The notes under the pieces are model-generated. The model searched no databases, was not told the DNA's origin, and was given only the letters and a program-made list of their open reading frames with translations. DNA of 16,443 bases, taken from JAWLFI01 sp041685645. Its GTDB lineage: Bacteria; Bacteroidota; Bacteroidia; Chitinophagales; Saprospiraceae. The stretch covers positions 1-16,443 of the forward strand of contig JAWLFI010000040.1 of NCBI GenBank assembly GCA_041685645.1, in the 5' to 3' direction. Shown here in pieces: positions 1 through 6,958 of the stretch (position 1 is its first letter; the number at the start of each line of letters is the position of its first letter). Both the position numbers and the translations under genes were made by a program.

Positions 1-203
1 AGAAACTCATGCTTAAGCAGGGCTATTTCGAATACCTTTATGTCACCCGTGATCGCAACACCGGAGAGGTAGATTGGACAGAGATCGAAGGGAGCCGATT
101 CGAAACCATCAATGACTACCTTGTATTCATTTATTACCGGCCTTTTGGTACCTTTTACGATCAGCTCGTCGGTATGCAATCCTTTCAGTCCCAGAATTTA
201 TAA
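1..203 (+). CDS. 3' end of a type IX secretion Plug-like protein (DUF5103 family), partial
   Basis: The reading frame is open from the window edge to a TAA at 201-203, so this is the C-terminal part of a gene that begins outside the window; the in-frame ATG at 9 is internal. The visible 66 or so residues carry a pattern I associate with the end of the Bacteroidota DUF5103/T9SS Plug family: LKQGYFEYLYV, then IEGSRFETINDYLVFIYYRP, then a YDQLVG near the end. Plug proteins cap the periplasmic side of the SprA translocon of the type IX secretion system, so the full protein would be exported. The family call rests on these short motifs and on recall of the family's C-terminus. No neighbouring T9SS gene is visible. 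A repeat-rich spacer begins about 17 bases after the stop. Confidence 0.65.
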   Translation, partial: KLMLKQGYFEYLYVTRDRNTGEVDWTEIEGSRFETINDYLVFIYYRPFGTFYDQLVGMQSFQSQNL

Positions 204-220
204 CATCTTTTTAGGGGGTT

Positions 221-310
221 CCGCCGCTTCTGTCTGCAAGAGATCTGAGACTTGAATTTGCCTATTCACACCGAGCGATGTTGTTTTCAGCGTAGCGGCA
301 GAAGCGGCGG
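221..310. repeat. 12-bp perfect inverted repeat, 66-base spacing
   Basis: CCGCCGCTTCTG at 221-232 is the exact reverse complement of CAGAAGCGGCGG at 299-310. The right arm lies inside the loop of another hairpin at 291-317, so the two pairings would form a pseudoknot or be alternatives. The left arm begins 17 bases after the Plug-like stop codon. There is no T-run after the right arm, so a standard intrinsic terminator is not supported. Confidence 0.7.
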
Positions 311-317
311 CGCTACG
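291..317. repeat. 7-bp stem hairpin overlapping the 12-bp inverted repeat
   Basis: CGTAGCG at 291-297 pairs with CGCTACG at 311-317 around a 13-base loop. The loop contains the right arm of the 221-232/299-310 inverted repeat. Confidence 0.55.
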
Positions 318-320
318 GTC

Positions 321-350
321 GGGACATGGCCCTTCAGTCCCCATGGTCCC
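321..350. repeat. Hairpin with a 9-bp stem and one bulged base
   Basis: GGGACATGG at 321-329 pairs with CCATGGTCCC at 341-350, with one unpaired base and an 11-base loop. It follows directly after the preceding hairpin, so the region 221-350 is almost entirely inverted repeat. A short T-run does not follow. Confidence 0.55.
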
Positions 351-595
351 GGTTGATGAATCATCGGTGGATTCCTAGAGAGCTCCGGATCCATTGAGCC
401 GGTCAGGACAGGGGACTTCGGGCGCTTCGCTCCCTCCCATCGCTAACCCAAACATCTACTCCCTTCCCGAACGATATTGAGAATTTCTATTTTTTCACCG
501 CATTCGGGTGTTAGTCGATTTTCCAGCGTCATTCATCGCAACAGTAATCTCTTATCCAATATTCCTCTTATTTTTACTTATCAAAGGTCTCTAGT

Positions 596-2020
596 ATGAA
601 ATATCGAATCGTTTTTTTACTTCCCCTACTGTTTATCAGCACCGGAATGCTCTGGGCTCAGGATAATAATTGGACCCTGGAAGAATGTGTCAATTATGCC
701 CGTGATAACAATCTCAACCTCGCCTTGTCCGCCCTCGACCAAAGATCGACCGAGGTAGAGACCCGGCGCACCCGACAGAGTCGCTGGCCAGACCTGAGTG
801 CCTCCAGCAACTTCGGATATAATTTTGGTCGAACCATTGACCCGACCTCCAATGAATTTATTACGACGGGTCTGGGTTTTAATGGCATCTCGCTCAACTC
901 CGGCGTCTTGCTTTTCAATTACAATCGCATCAATAACAGTATTCGGCAAGCAAATATCGACCAGAACATTGCTGCCTTGAATTACGAACAGTCAGAACTC
1001 GACCTTTCCCTTCAAATTGCCAACCTATATCTCAACACCCTTCTCGCTAAGGAGAACCAAAAAATTGCAGAAGCACAGTTTAAAAATATTGAAAATCAAC
1101 TCGAACGCACTGAAAAACTCGTTCGCTCAGGCGCACAACCCAAAGCAGCTGAATACGAGCTAAAAGCAGAGGTGGCAGCTCAACGCCAACAAGTCGTCGA
1201 TGCCGAGAACAACGCCTATATCGCTCTTTTGCAACTCAAGCAGGCTCTGCAACTCGAAATGGGACAGCCCTTTGATATTGCCGCTCCGCCGGAAGAAATC
1301 AATATCGAAGCAGATCAGGTAAAAGATGTTAATGAGATATACGATCGCTCTTTGGCCACTCAGCCAGTGTATCGCGCTGCAGAAATGTCCGTGCGATCAG
1401 CCGAGCTGGACCGCCAGATTGCCAAAGCCGGATTCTTTCCCTCACTGAGTTTAGGCATGAACGTCAACTCGAACTATTCCACTGAAGGTCGGTTCCTGGA
1501 GGGGACTGAAGTTGTCACTCAGTCCGTCCCCGCCCAGTTTCAGGGAGAAACCGGTCAACTTATGTTCACTTCAGCTAATCCGGTGTTCTCATCGCCCGGA
1601 TGGCTCCAGCAAATGGATAATAATTTGGGCTTTGGATTTGCCCTTCAATTGAGTATTCCGATTTACAATAACTATAATAATCAAGCCAACTTACAACAAG
1701 CCCAAATTGGTCGCTTGCGCGCCGAGCGGCAATTGGCCTTGCAAGAGCAAAACATACGAATTGATGTAGAGCGGGCCGTTGCCGACCTCAATGCCGCGGC
1801 CAAGAGCTATGAATCTTCTCTTGCGGCCTTTGAAGCATCGCAAATTGCCTTTGAGAATACTCGTCGCCAATTCGAACTCGGGAGTACCAGCGCCTACGAC
1901 TTTTTTCAAAGTCAGCAGCGGCTGACCACCGCGGAGGTTCAAACGGCTGTTGCGAAGTACGACTATATCTTTCGGCAAAAAATTGTCGACTTCTATTTAG
2001 GAAAACCCATTAAACTATAA
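596..2020 (+). CDS. TolC-family outer-membrane efflux protein
   Basis: This 474-residue protein has a signal peptide (MKYR, a hydrophobic stretch, then LWA before QDNN). The mature N-terminus, with WTLEECVNYARDNN, is the typical opening of Bacteroidota TolC proteins. The rest shows two long alpha-helical, Gln/Ala-rich regions (about residues 120-220 and 365-460) separated by polar beta-strand-like segments such as FGYNFGRTIDPT and LQLSIPIYNN. This is the twofold repeat of the TolC trimeric channel. It should form the outer-membrane and periplasmic conduit of a tripartite exporter. The ATG at 596 fits the signal peptide. It is the first gene of a compact operon, with the adaptor gene starting 2 bases after its stop. 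The substrate cannot be inferred. Confidence 0.9.
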   Translation: MKYRIVFLLPLLFISTGMLWAQDNNWTLEECVNYARDNNLNLALSALDQRSTEVETRRTRQSRWPDLSASSNFGYNFGRTIDPTSNEFITTGLGFNGISLNSGVLLFNYNRINNSIRQANIDQNIAALNYEQSELDLSLQIANLYLNTLLAKENQKIAEAQFKNIENQLERTEKLVRSGAQPKAAEYELKAEVAAQRQQVVDAENNAYIALLQLKQALQLEMGQPFDIAAPPEEINIEADQVKDVNEIYDRSLATQPVYRAAEMSVRSAELDRQIAKAGFFPSLSLGMNVNSNYSTEGRFLEGTEVVTQSVPAQFQGETGQLMFTSANPVFSSPGWLQQMDNNLGFGFALQLSIPIYNNYNNQANLQQAQIGRLRAERQLALQEQNIRIDVERAVADLNAAAKSYESSLAAFEASQIAFENTRRQFELGSTSAYDFFQSQQRLTTAEVQTAVAKYDYIFRQKIVDFYLGKPIKL

Positions 2021-2022
2021 CT

Positions 2023-3369
2023 ATGGCTCAATTTTCAAATAAATTATGGATCGCGGTGGGTATTGTTGTCGTTCTCTTAATCATCACCATAGCTTTTTTT
2101 AGCAATCCTGCTCAGGATGGGGTAAGTGTAGAGAGGAGTGAGGTGGAGCGCAGAGATATCATGGAGACCGTGCAGGCCTCTGGCCGAATTTATCCCGAAA
2201 AGGAAGTGAAAATAAGCTCCGATGTGAGTGGAGCGATTTTCGATCTTTCCGTTAAGGAAGGAGACTCGGTAAAAGCCGGACAGTTTCTGGCACAAATAGA
2301 TCCCGAAGTCATTGAGTCTCAAGTTCAGCGCGCTCAGGCCAGCGTCAATAGTGCATTAGCCCAACTGGCCCAAAATCAGGCCTCTGCCGCTCAAGTCGAA
2401 GCGCAAATTGAACAAGCTCAGGCACAACTCAACACCCAGCAAGTCATTCATAAGCGAAATCAACAATTGTTCGATGATGAGGTCATCGCCAGTCAGGAAT
2501 TGGAGCAATCTCAGTTGAACTTAGACAATGCTCTCTCCAATCTCAAATCGACCCAAGCGCAGTTGAGGTCGGCCGAAAAAGGCGTCGAGGCTGCGCGATA
2601 CAATGTTCAAAGCGCTCGTGCCTCCCTCAATGAATTGAAAACCAGCCTAGACCGAACGACGATTTATTCGCCCACTGATGGCATCGTTTCCAAACTATCA
2701 GTCGAGGAGGGAGAGCGAGTGGTGGGTACCATTCAGATGACGGGAACGGAACTGATGCGGATTGCTAATTTTAATACGATGGAAGTGCGCATTGAGGTCA
2801 GTGAAAATGACATTATTCGCGTTAGTGAAGGCGATGTAGTAGACATCGAAGTGGATGCTTATATCGGTGAGATTTTCAATGGAGAAGTCACCGAAATTGC
2901 TAGTTCTGCCGCCGATATTGGATCTGGTGCTGCAGGAGCCGGTATCAATACAGAGCAAGTCACAAACTTTATTGTAAAAATTCGCATTCACCCGGAATCA
3001 TATCAAGACTTGATTACTCCGGACAAGCTATTTCCATTTCGACCCGGCATGACTGCCAATGTAGAAATCAAAACCGAATTCGCGGAAAATGTGATTGCTG
3101 CCCCAATTGGAGCCATTGCCACTCGGGATAAGGAAACAGAGGAAGCGTCAGCCTCCCTAAGAGACCAATACGAGGAAGTCGCTTTTGTCATCGAGGGAGA
3201 TTCCGTGAGGCAAGCCGTCGTTGAGACAGGATTGCAGGATGCCTCTCATATTGAAATTCGTTCCGGACTTTCCGAAGGAGATCAGGTGGCTTCCGGCCCT
3301 TATTCGGCGGTTTTTCAAAACTTGAAAGATGGAGATCCGGTGCGCATTCGAGAAAACTCCCAGGACTAA
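2023..3369 (+). CDS. HlyD/MacA-type periplasmic adaptor (membrane fusion protein)
   Basis: This is a 448-residue adaptor. An N-terminal membrane anchor spans about residues 8-26. The first half of a lipoyl/biotinyl-like domain follows at about 60-93, with KEGDSVKAGQFLAQID. A long Gln/Ala-rich coiled-coil hairpin covers about 94-210. The second lipoyl half is at about 211-250 (IYSPTDGIVSKLSVEEGERV), followed by beta-barrel and membrane-proximal domains, including FRPGMTANVEIKTEF. The order and length fit MacA-type adaptors, which link a TolC channel to an ABC (MacB) or RND inner-membrane pump. Such genes are normally followed by macB-like permease genes, and none is present here. The next gene starts inside the stop codon (overlap TAATG), which suggests translational coupling. 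Confidence 0.9.
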   Translation: MAQFSNKLWIAVGIVVVLLIITIAFFSNPAQDGVSVERSEVERRDIMETVQASGRIYPEKEVKISSDVSGAIFDLSVKEGDSVKAGQFLAQIDPEVIESQVQRAQASVNSALAQLAQNQASAAQVEAQIEQAQAQLNTQQVIHKRNQQLFDDEVIASQELEQSQLNLDNALSNLKSTQAQLRSAEKGVEAARYNVQSARASLNELKTSLDRTTIYSPTDGIVSKLSVEEGERVVGTIQMTGTELMRIANFNTMEVRIEVSENDIIRVSEGDVVDIEVDAYIGEIFNGEVTEIASSAADIGSGAAGAGINTEQVTNFIVKIRIHPESYQDLITPDKLFPFRPGMTANVEIKTEFAENVIAAPIGAIATRDKETEEASASLRDQYEEVAFVIEGDSVRQAVVETGLQDASHIEIRSGLSEGDQVASGPYSAVFQNLKDGDPVRIRENSQD

Positions 3370-3968
3370 TGCCAAAGCAAGTAGCCATTGCCATTATGGC
3401 AAAAAACCCCATTCCCGGACGGGTGAAAACGCGACTCGCCCGGTCTGTTGGAGTGGAAAAAGCAACTCGAATTTACGAGCAGCTTTATCACCATACCTTA
3501 TCCGAAGTTTCTGCGGTAAGTCGGGCAGATGCTTTTATTTATCAAGCCCCTGACCTCGACCGCGGATTAGTTCGTGATTACAATATCGAGGCTCGCGTGC
3601 AATCTGAGGGAGATCTGGGTGCGCGCATGAATCACGCATTGGAGGAGTTGCTGTCAGACTATGGTGCTGCGCTTTTAGTCGGTGCTGATTGTCCCGGGAT
3701 TTCAACGAAATTGATGGACAGAGCATTGAAGGGTTTGTCGTCTGCCGACCTCAGTCTGGGACCATCAGAAGATGGTGGCTTTTACCTGATAGGTTCCACA
3801 CGACAAGTTCCCCAATTATTTCTCCATCGGCACTGGAGCCATGATCGGGTGTTCTCCGATACCCTCGGAATTATAGAAAAACAAGGACTTTCCCTTTTTA
3901 TTCTCGAAGAACTCTACGATATTGATCGGGAATCAGACTGGCAGCGATGGCAGGCCGCCCGGCAATAA
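3369..3968 (+). CDS. TIGR04282/DUF2064 family glycosyl- or nucleotidyltransferase-like protein
   Basis: The 199-residue protein carries the hallmark motifs of the TIGR04282 (DUF2064) family, which has a GT-A/nucleotidyltransferase-like fold. They are PGRVKTRL at 16-23, GDLGARM at 81-87, the metal-site-like GADCPG at 105-110, GPSEDGGFYLIG at 131-142 and YDIDRESDW near the C-terminus. Family members have been named rSAM/selenodomain-associated transferase 1 from their neighbourhoods; a defined reaction is not established to my knowledge. There is no signal peptide, so the protein is probably cytoplasmic. The ATG at 3369 overlaps the adaptor stop by one base, and the next gene starts 14 bases after its stop. 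It probably supplies or transfers an activated sugar. A direct link to the next gene is inference. Confidence 0.88.
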   Translation: MPKQVAIAIMAKNPIPGRVKTRLARSVGVEKATRIYEQLYHHTLSEVSAVSRADAFIYQAPDLDRGLVRDYNIEARVQSEGDLGARMNHALEELLSDYGAALLVGADCPGISTKLMDRALKGLSSADLSLGPSEDGGFYLIGSTRQVPQLFLHRHWSHDRVFSDTLGIIEKQGLSLFILEELYDIDRESDWQRWQAARQ

Positions 3969-3982
3969 AATTTTATCAGTAG

Positions 3983-5080
3983 ATGAGGATCCTTCTCGTA
4001 GAACCCTTTTACAGTGGAAGTCATAAGCAGTGGGCGGAAGGTCTCCGGAATTACAGCCAGCACGAAATAGATGTGGTGAGCTTGCCCGGCCAGTTTTGGA
4101 AATGGCGCATGCAAGGCAGTGCACCCATTTTGACCGACGCCATGAAAGGGAAAGAGCGTCCCGACCTCCTATTGTATTCCGATATGGCTCATCTTCCGGC
4201 CTGTCAGGCCCTATTGCCCGCTGGCTGGCATGACATTCCAACAGCTTTGTACATGCACGAAAATCAAATCACCTATCCCTGGTCCCCCGGCAATAAAGGT
4301 TTGAGGCTCGATCGAGATTCCAATTACGGCATGATCAATGTCTTATCTTGCCTGGCGGCTGATTACATTTTTTTCAATTCCGACTTTCATCGCCGGAGCT
4401 TTTTAGATGCCCTGCCCGCATTTCTTCAGCGCTATCCGGACTATCCTCTGAGTTCCAAAGTGTCCGATATTGCAGATAAGAGCCAGGTGATTTCGGTGGG
4501 CATTTCACCTCCTGAAAATAATGCGCGGATCCCAAATGTAACCACTGGGCCTCCCATCATTTTGTGGAATCACCGTTGGGAGTTTGATAAAAATCCAAAG
4601 GGTTTCTTTCAGGTTTTGTTCCGATTGGACGAAAAAAATATTCCCTTTCGCTTAGTGGTATTGGGGGAACACCCATCTCACTACGATGAGATTTTTGATA
4701 TAGCCCGCGATCAGTTGCGCCATTGCACTCTTCATTGGGGCTTTGTAGAAGATAGGAATGATTATTATCGCTGGTTGTGGACTTGCGATGTATATCCGGT
4801 CACTGCGATTCAAGACTTTTTTGGCATTTCTGTGGTAGAAGCCATAGCACATGGTAATTTTCCTCTCTTACCGGATCGTCTGGCATATCCGGAGCACATT
4901 CCTGCGGATTTGAAGGAGGAGCATTTATATCGAGGCCTTCGGTCTTTGGAGGAAAAATTGAGCCAGTACCTGCGCCATCCAACCGATATTCCTGCCCAAT
5001 TGATCGAGCAGGTGGAGGGATATTATTGGCCTCGGATCATTCCCAAATACGATGCGGCCTTTGATGCTTGTTCTATTTAA
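3983..5080 (+). CDS. QTMAN-like glycosyltransferase (DUF3524, tRNA-queuosine alpha-mannosyltransferase homologue)
   Basis: The 365-residue protein matches the two-domain GT-B layout of the DUF3524/GTDC1 family. It opens with LLVEPFYSGSHKQW (4-17), followed by FWKWRMQGSA, HENQITYP (92-99) and INVLSCLAADYIFFNSDFHR (118-137). The C-terminal half has WNHRWEFDKNP (195-205), HWGFVEDRNDYY, DFFGISVVEA (278-287) and PLLPDRLAYPE (294-304). The acidic and glycine residues of this last block are typical of the nucleotide-sugar site in GT4-like enzymes. The vertebrate member adds mannose to queuosine in tRNA-Asp. In bacteria the same reaction is plausible but inferred. It is the last gene of the operon. 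Its TAA overlaps by 4 bases the stop of the converging hutG. Confidence 0.87.
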   Translation: MRILLVEPFYSGSHKQWAEGLRNYSQHEIDVVSLPGQFWKWRMQGSAPILTDAMKGKERPDLLLYSDMAHLPACQALLPAGWHDIPTALYMHENQITYPWSPGNKGLRLDRDSNYGMINVLSCLAADYIFFNSDFHRRSFLDALPAFLQRYPDYPLSSKVSDIADKSQVISVGISPPENNARIPNVTTGPPIILWNHRWEFDKNPKGFFQVLFRLDEKNIPFRLVVLGEHPSHYDEIFDIARDQLRHCTLHWGFVEDRNDYYRWLWTCDVYPVTAIQDFFGISVVEAIAHGNFPLLPDRLAYPEHIPADLKEEHLYRGLRSLEEKLSQYLRHPTDIPAQLIEQVEGYYWPRIIPKYDAAFDACSI

Positions 5081-5973
5081 ACGACGAAACGGCCGGGCCG
5101 CAAGGCGAGTCCAAGTGAAAAATACCAGAGCGTAAGAGCCGCCAGTTTGATGGTGGCATTATCTCTATCGTATTTGGGGTTGACTTCGGCAAGGTCAAAG
5201 GAACTGACTCTGGGATGCTGACCTAAAATGAGGGCAATTTTCAACCACAAACGGGCCGAAACTCCACCGGCATTGGGAGCGCTAACACCCGGGGCTTCAG
5301 CCTGGTGCACGGCATCCATATCCATGGTAGCCATGATGTGAGGTGCCTTGATTTGATCCAGAGTGTCAGAGACCATTTTAGGACTGAGTTCTTCTTCAAA
5401 GCAAAAGCCGCCCCGGAGATCAACGAACTCCAAATGTTTTTTTGCCGCTGAGGCGGGATTGATGCCCAGCACGTGGTACGATTGGGCTCTTTCAGAAGAA
5501 TGGCGGAGTGCCTGCTGAAAGGGCGACCCCGAATGTGCGAGTCCGTTTTTAAACGGACGTACATCGGCATGGGCATCAATATTGATTATACTTACGTTTC
5601 GGGGGTGGTTGGCATACCCTAAAAAATGACCAAAAGAAGTCTCGTGCCCCCCTCCGATAATAATGGGAAATCCACCCTTTGCCCAGCTTTGGCTGACTTT
5701 TTGGCCGAGGGCTTCCTGATGTTCCTCCAGAGGGGCAATCAAGGGGACCTCTTCTAAAGGCCGACTGCGCTCCAGCCAGTCAGAATGAATGTTGAAATGA
5801 GCAGCATGAGGTGTTAATTTTAGCAATTGCTCATAGATCAGTCGAGGAGCCTGGGCAGTTCCCACTCGACCGCCATTTCGACGCACTCCTTCTTCCGACG
5901 GAAACCCGATGAAATGCATCCCTTCTCCTTCTTGTTTTTGACCAATCAGTTCACCAACTCTCGGATCTTCCAT
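5077..5973 (-). CDS. hutG: Formimidoylglutamase (arginase/ureohydrolase family)
   Basis: HutG hydrolyses N-formimidoyl-L-glutamate to glutamate and formamide, a late step of histidine degradation. The 298-residue protein has the full ureohydrolase metal-site set: H110 in GGGHE, D133, H135 and D137 in DAHAD, and D218 and D220 in MDMDAV. It also has E263 in FDLAEVNP. The N-terminus DPRVGELIG and the block GFPSEEGVRRNGGRVG (23-38) are characteristic of HutG rather than arginase or agmatinase. I start at the ATG at 5973, because AGAGG lies just upstream and DPR-type starts are usual; an upstream TTG at 6012 would add a 13-residue extension unlike the family. No other hut gene is in the window. 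It converges on the preceding operon with a shared TTAA. Confidence 0.88.
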   Translation of the reverse strand: MEDPRVGELIGQKQEGEGMHFIGFPSEEGVRRNGGRVGTAQAPRLIYEQLLKLTPHAAHFNIHSDWLERSRPLEEVPLIAPLEEHQEALGQKVSQSWAKGGFPIIIGGGHETSFGHFLGYANHPRNVSIINIDAHADVRPFKNGLAHSGSPFQQALRHSSERAQSYHVLGINPASAAKKHLEFVDLRGGFCFEEELSPKMVSDTLDQIKAPHIMATMDMDAVHQAEAPGVSAPNAGGVSARLWLKIALILGQHPRVSSFDLAEVNPKYDRDNATIKLAALTLWYFSLGLALRPGRFVV

Positions 5974-6141
5974 TTTTTCCTCTAAAATGATTATTATTTT
6001 TAATTCTACCAATCATTGTTTGCATGAACTGACTTCAAATCAAGATGATGGATGATATCTAACCTACATTATTCATTGACTTTATGATAAATATTGTTCA
6101 TGATTGAGATAAAGGTATTGGAAAACAACTATTAAAAAAGG

Positions 6142-6372
6142 GTGAACCCCCGAATTCATTCAAACCTAAAGAACCAAATTTGGGTATATGAATATGGAAG
6201 CGCACCTATTGTCCATTTTTGTAAAATATTACAAATCAATGATTTGAATGAGCTTCGCCCTAGGGCGAAAAATGCTTGCATTTTTCTGGCTAATAAGGTC
6301 TTTTTAGAAACATTAGGTGGAAGGTCTCTGTCCGCAGCACCTCGAAATATCGTAAAAGCCCGGGAACAATAG
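6142..6372 (+). CDS. Doubtful small ORF, 76 codons, no recognised family
   Basis: An open frame runs from a GTG at 6142 to TAG at 6372. The predicted protein is mixed polar and hydrophobic, with ILQINDLNELRPRAKNACIF in the middle and a C-terminal part containing LGGRSLSAAPRNIVK. I recognise no domain, signal peptide or membrane segment. Two overlapping palindromes lie inside the frame (6254-6269 and 6267-6286), and a 23-base segment recurs at 11086-11108 in a clearly non-coding place. This suggests the ORF is repeat sequence or a gene remnant rather than a functional gene. There is no convincing ribosome-binding site and no -7 element. It could be a decayed gene fragment. Confidence 0.2.
   Translation: MNPRIHSNLKNQIWVYEYGSAPIVHFCKILQINDLNELRPRAKNACIFLANKVFLETLGGRSLSAAPRNIVKAREQ
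6254..6286. repeat. Perfect 16-base palindrome overlapping a second hairpin
   Basis: TTCGCCCTAGGGCGAA at 6254-6269 is a perfect palindrome. It overlaps a second inverted repeat, GAAAAATG (6267-6274) pairing with CATTTTTC (6279-6286) around a CTTG loop. The segment 6263-6285 matches 11086-11108 at 21 of 23 positions, which points to a dispersed intergenic repeat. Confidence 0.65.
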
Positions 6373-6462
6373 ACTACGACAAAATTAAGATAACATCACC
6401 AGCGATTTCTTTGTCATAACGCACCCGAAGAAAGTACAACGGATACCGGGGCGCTCTTTCTT

Positions 6463-6648
6463 GTGTCATTACCACTAAATCCGCTACAGACCAAGTCTTG
6501 ATCTTTTTGTCCAGCTCTTCGTTGCTCTTCAGTCACAGAGCTAAGGCGCCGTGGTGAGCGGAGCCGAACCGCTCTGCTCCTTCATCGCGCCTTGATCTGA
6601 ACAAAAATCTACTTCGACTTTTCCATACTTATTTAGTGGTAATGACAC
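6463..6648. mobile_element. 186-base MITE-like or REP-derived element with 18-bp perfect terminal inverted repeats
   Basis: GTGTCATTACCACTAAAT at 6463-6480 is the exact reverse complement of 6631-6648. Inside, the arms remain related: AAGTC followed by TTTTTGTYCAG occurs in both, and AAGGCGC at 6543-6549 pairs with GCGCCTT at 6587-6593. The centre is a hairpin, GAGCGG (6556-6561) with CCGCTC (6569-6574). The whole element is therefore a long imperfect palindrome, with roughly 24 extra bases in the left arm. It encodes no transposase. I see no clear target-site duplication at the ends. This layout fits a non-autonomous miniature element or a REP/RAYT-type palindromic repeat; which one is inference. 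Confidence 0.55.
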
Positions 6649-6770
6649 TAGGTCTTACCGCGGAGTCGCAAAGTGCGCAGAGAAATGTTCACTTTTTTAT
6701 TCTATTGAGTCTTGCTGTTGTTTCCCTGAGCCACTGGACAGCGAGCATCTCGATCCTATTTCAACATTCT

Positions 6771-6806
6771 TCGACCGACGAAACTGAGAAGGGCAAAGTC
6801 GGTTGA
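6771..6806. repeat. Hairpin with a 9-bp stem
   Basis: TCGACCGAC at 6771-6779 pairs with GTCGGTTGA at 6798-6806 (one G-U pair) around an 18-base loop. It lies about 60 bases upstream of the candidate -7 box of the TPR gene. It may be incidental. Confidence 0.35.
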
Positions 6807-6839
6807 CCTTGCCTACCATTCGAAGGAGACGAACAGCCC

Positions 6840-6873
6840 TTGAAAGGAGTGTTTAGAGATTTCCTTACTTTTG
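6840..6873 (+). promoter_or_regulatory. Candidate Bacteroidota promoter for the TPR gene
   Basis: TACTTTTG at 6866-6873 is an exact match to the -7 consensus TAnnTTTG. A TTG at 6840-6842 could be the -33 element, with a 23-base spacer, at the long end of the usual range. Transcription would start near 6878, leaving a leader of about 80 bases before the ATG at 6959. Confidence 0.4.
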
Positions 6874-6958
6874 TTTGCGTAGATTGTCCCCGTGAAAGCA
6901 AGTTTTGGAGCAACTTTATCGCGCACAGTACCGTTAATATTTCGAAAGTAAAAAAGAT

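Larger units (their letters stand above)
204..595. other. 392-base intergenic spacer rich in inverted repeats
   Basis: No convincing reading frame is present on either strand. The first 230 bases hold several GC-rich inverted repeats, listed separately. A weaker hairpin at about 420-434 pairs GGG with CCC around a GCGCTTCGC-like core. The last 120 bases before the TolC-type gene are AT-richer and presumably hold the operon promoter. I could not find a good TAnnTTTG octamer there, so no promoter is called. Confidence 0.6.
5974..6958. other. Long spacer (985 bases) with a doubtful small ORF and repeat elements
   Basis: This is the largest gene-poor stretch of the window. It holds a doubtful 76-codon ORF (6142-6372), a 16-base palindrome, a 186-base inverted-repeat element (6463-6648), a 9-bp hairpin (6771-6806) and a candidate promoter for the TPR gene (near 6866). 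No RNA gene was recognised. The stretch 6013-6141 is AT-rich and presumably carries the hutG promoter on the minus strand, but I found no CAAAnnTA match there. Confidence 0.6.

Noticed and set aside
221..317. Intrinsic terminator after the Plug-like gene
   Set aside because: Stems are present but no T-run follows, so termination is not supported by sequence alone.
5974..6012. N-terminal extension of hutG from a TTG at 6012
   Set aside because: The start codon would be TTG, the 13 extra residues are unlike the family, and the ATG at 5973 has an AGAGG just upstream.
6631..6660. Relationship between the MITE-like right end (ATGACACTAG at 6642-6651) and the same ten bases near 16300
   Set aside because: Only about ten bases are shared and the flanks differ; the match near 16300 lacks the rest of the 18-base terminal repeat, so it is probably chance.
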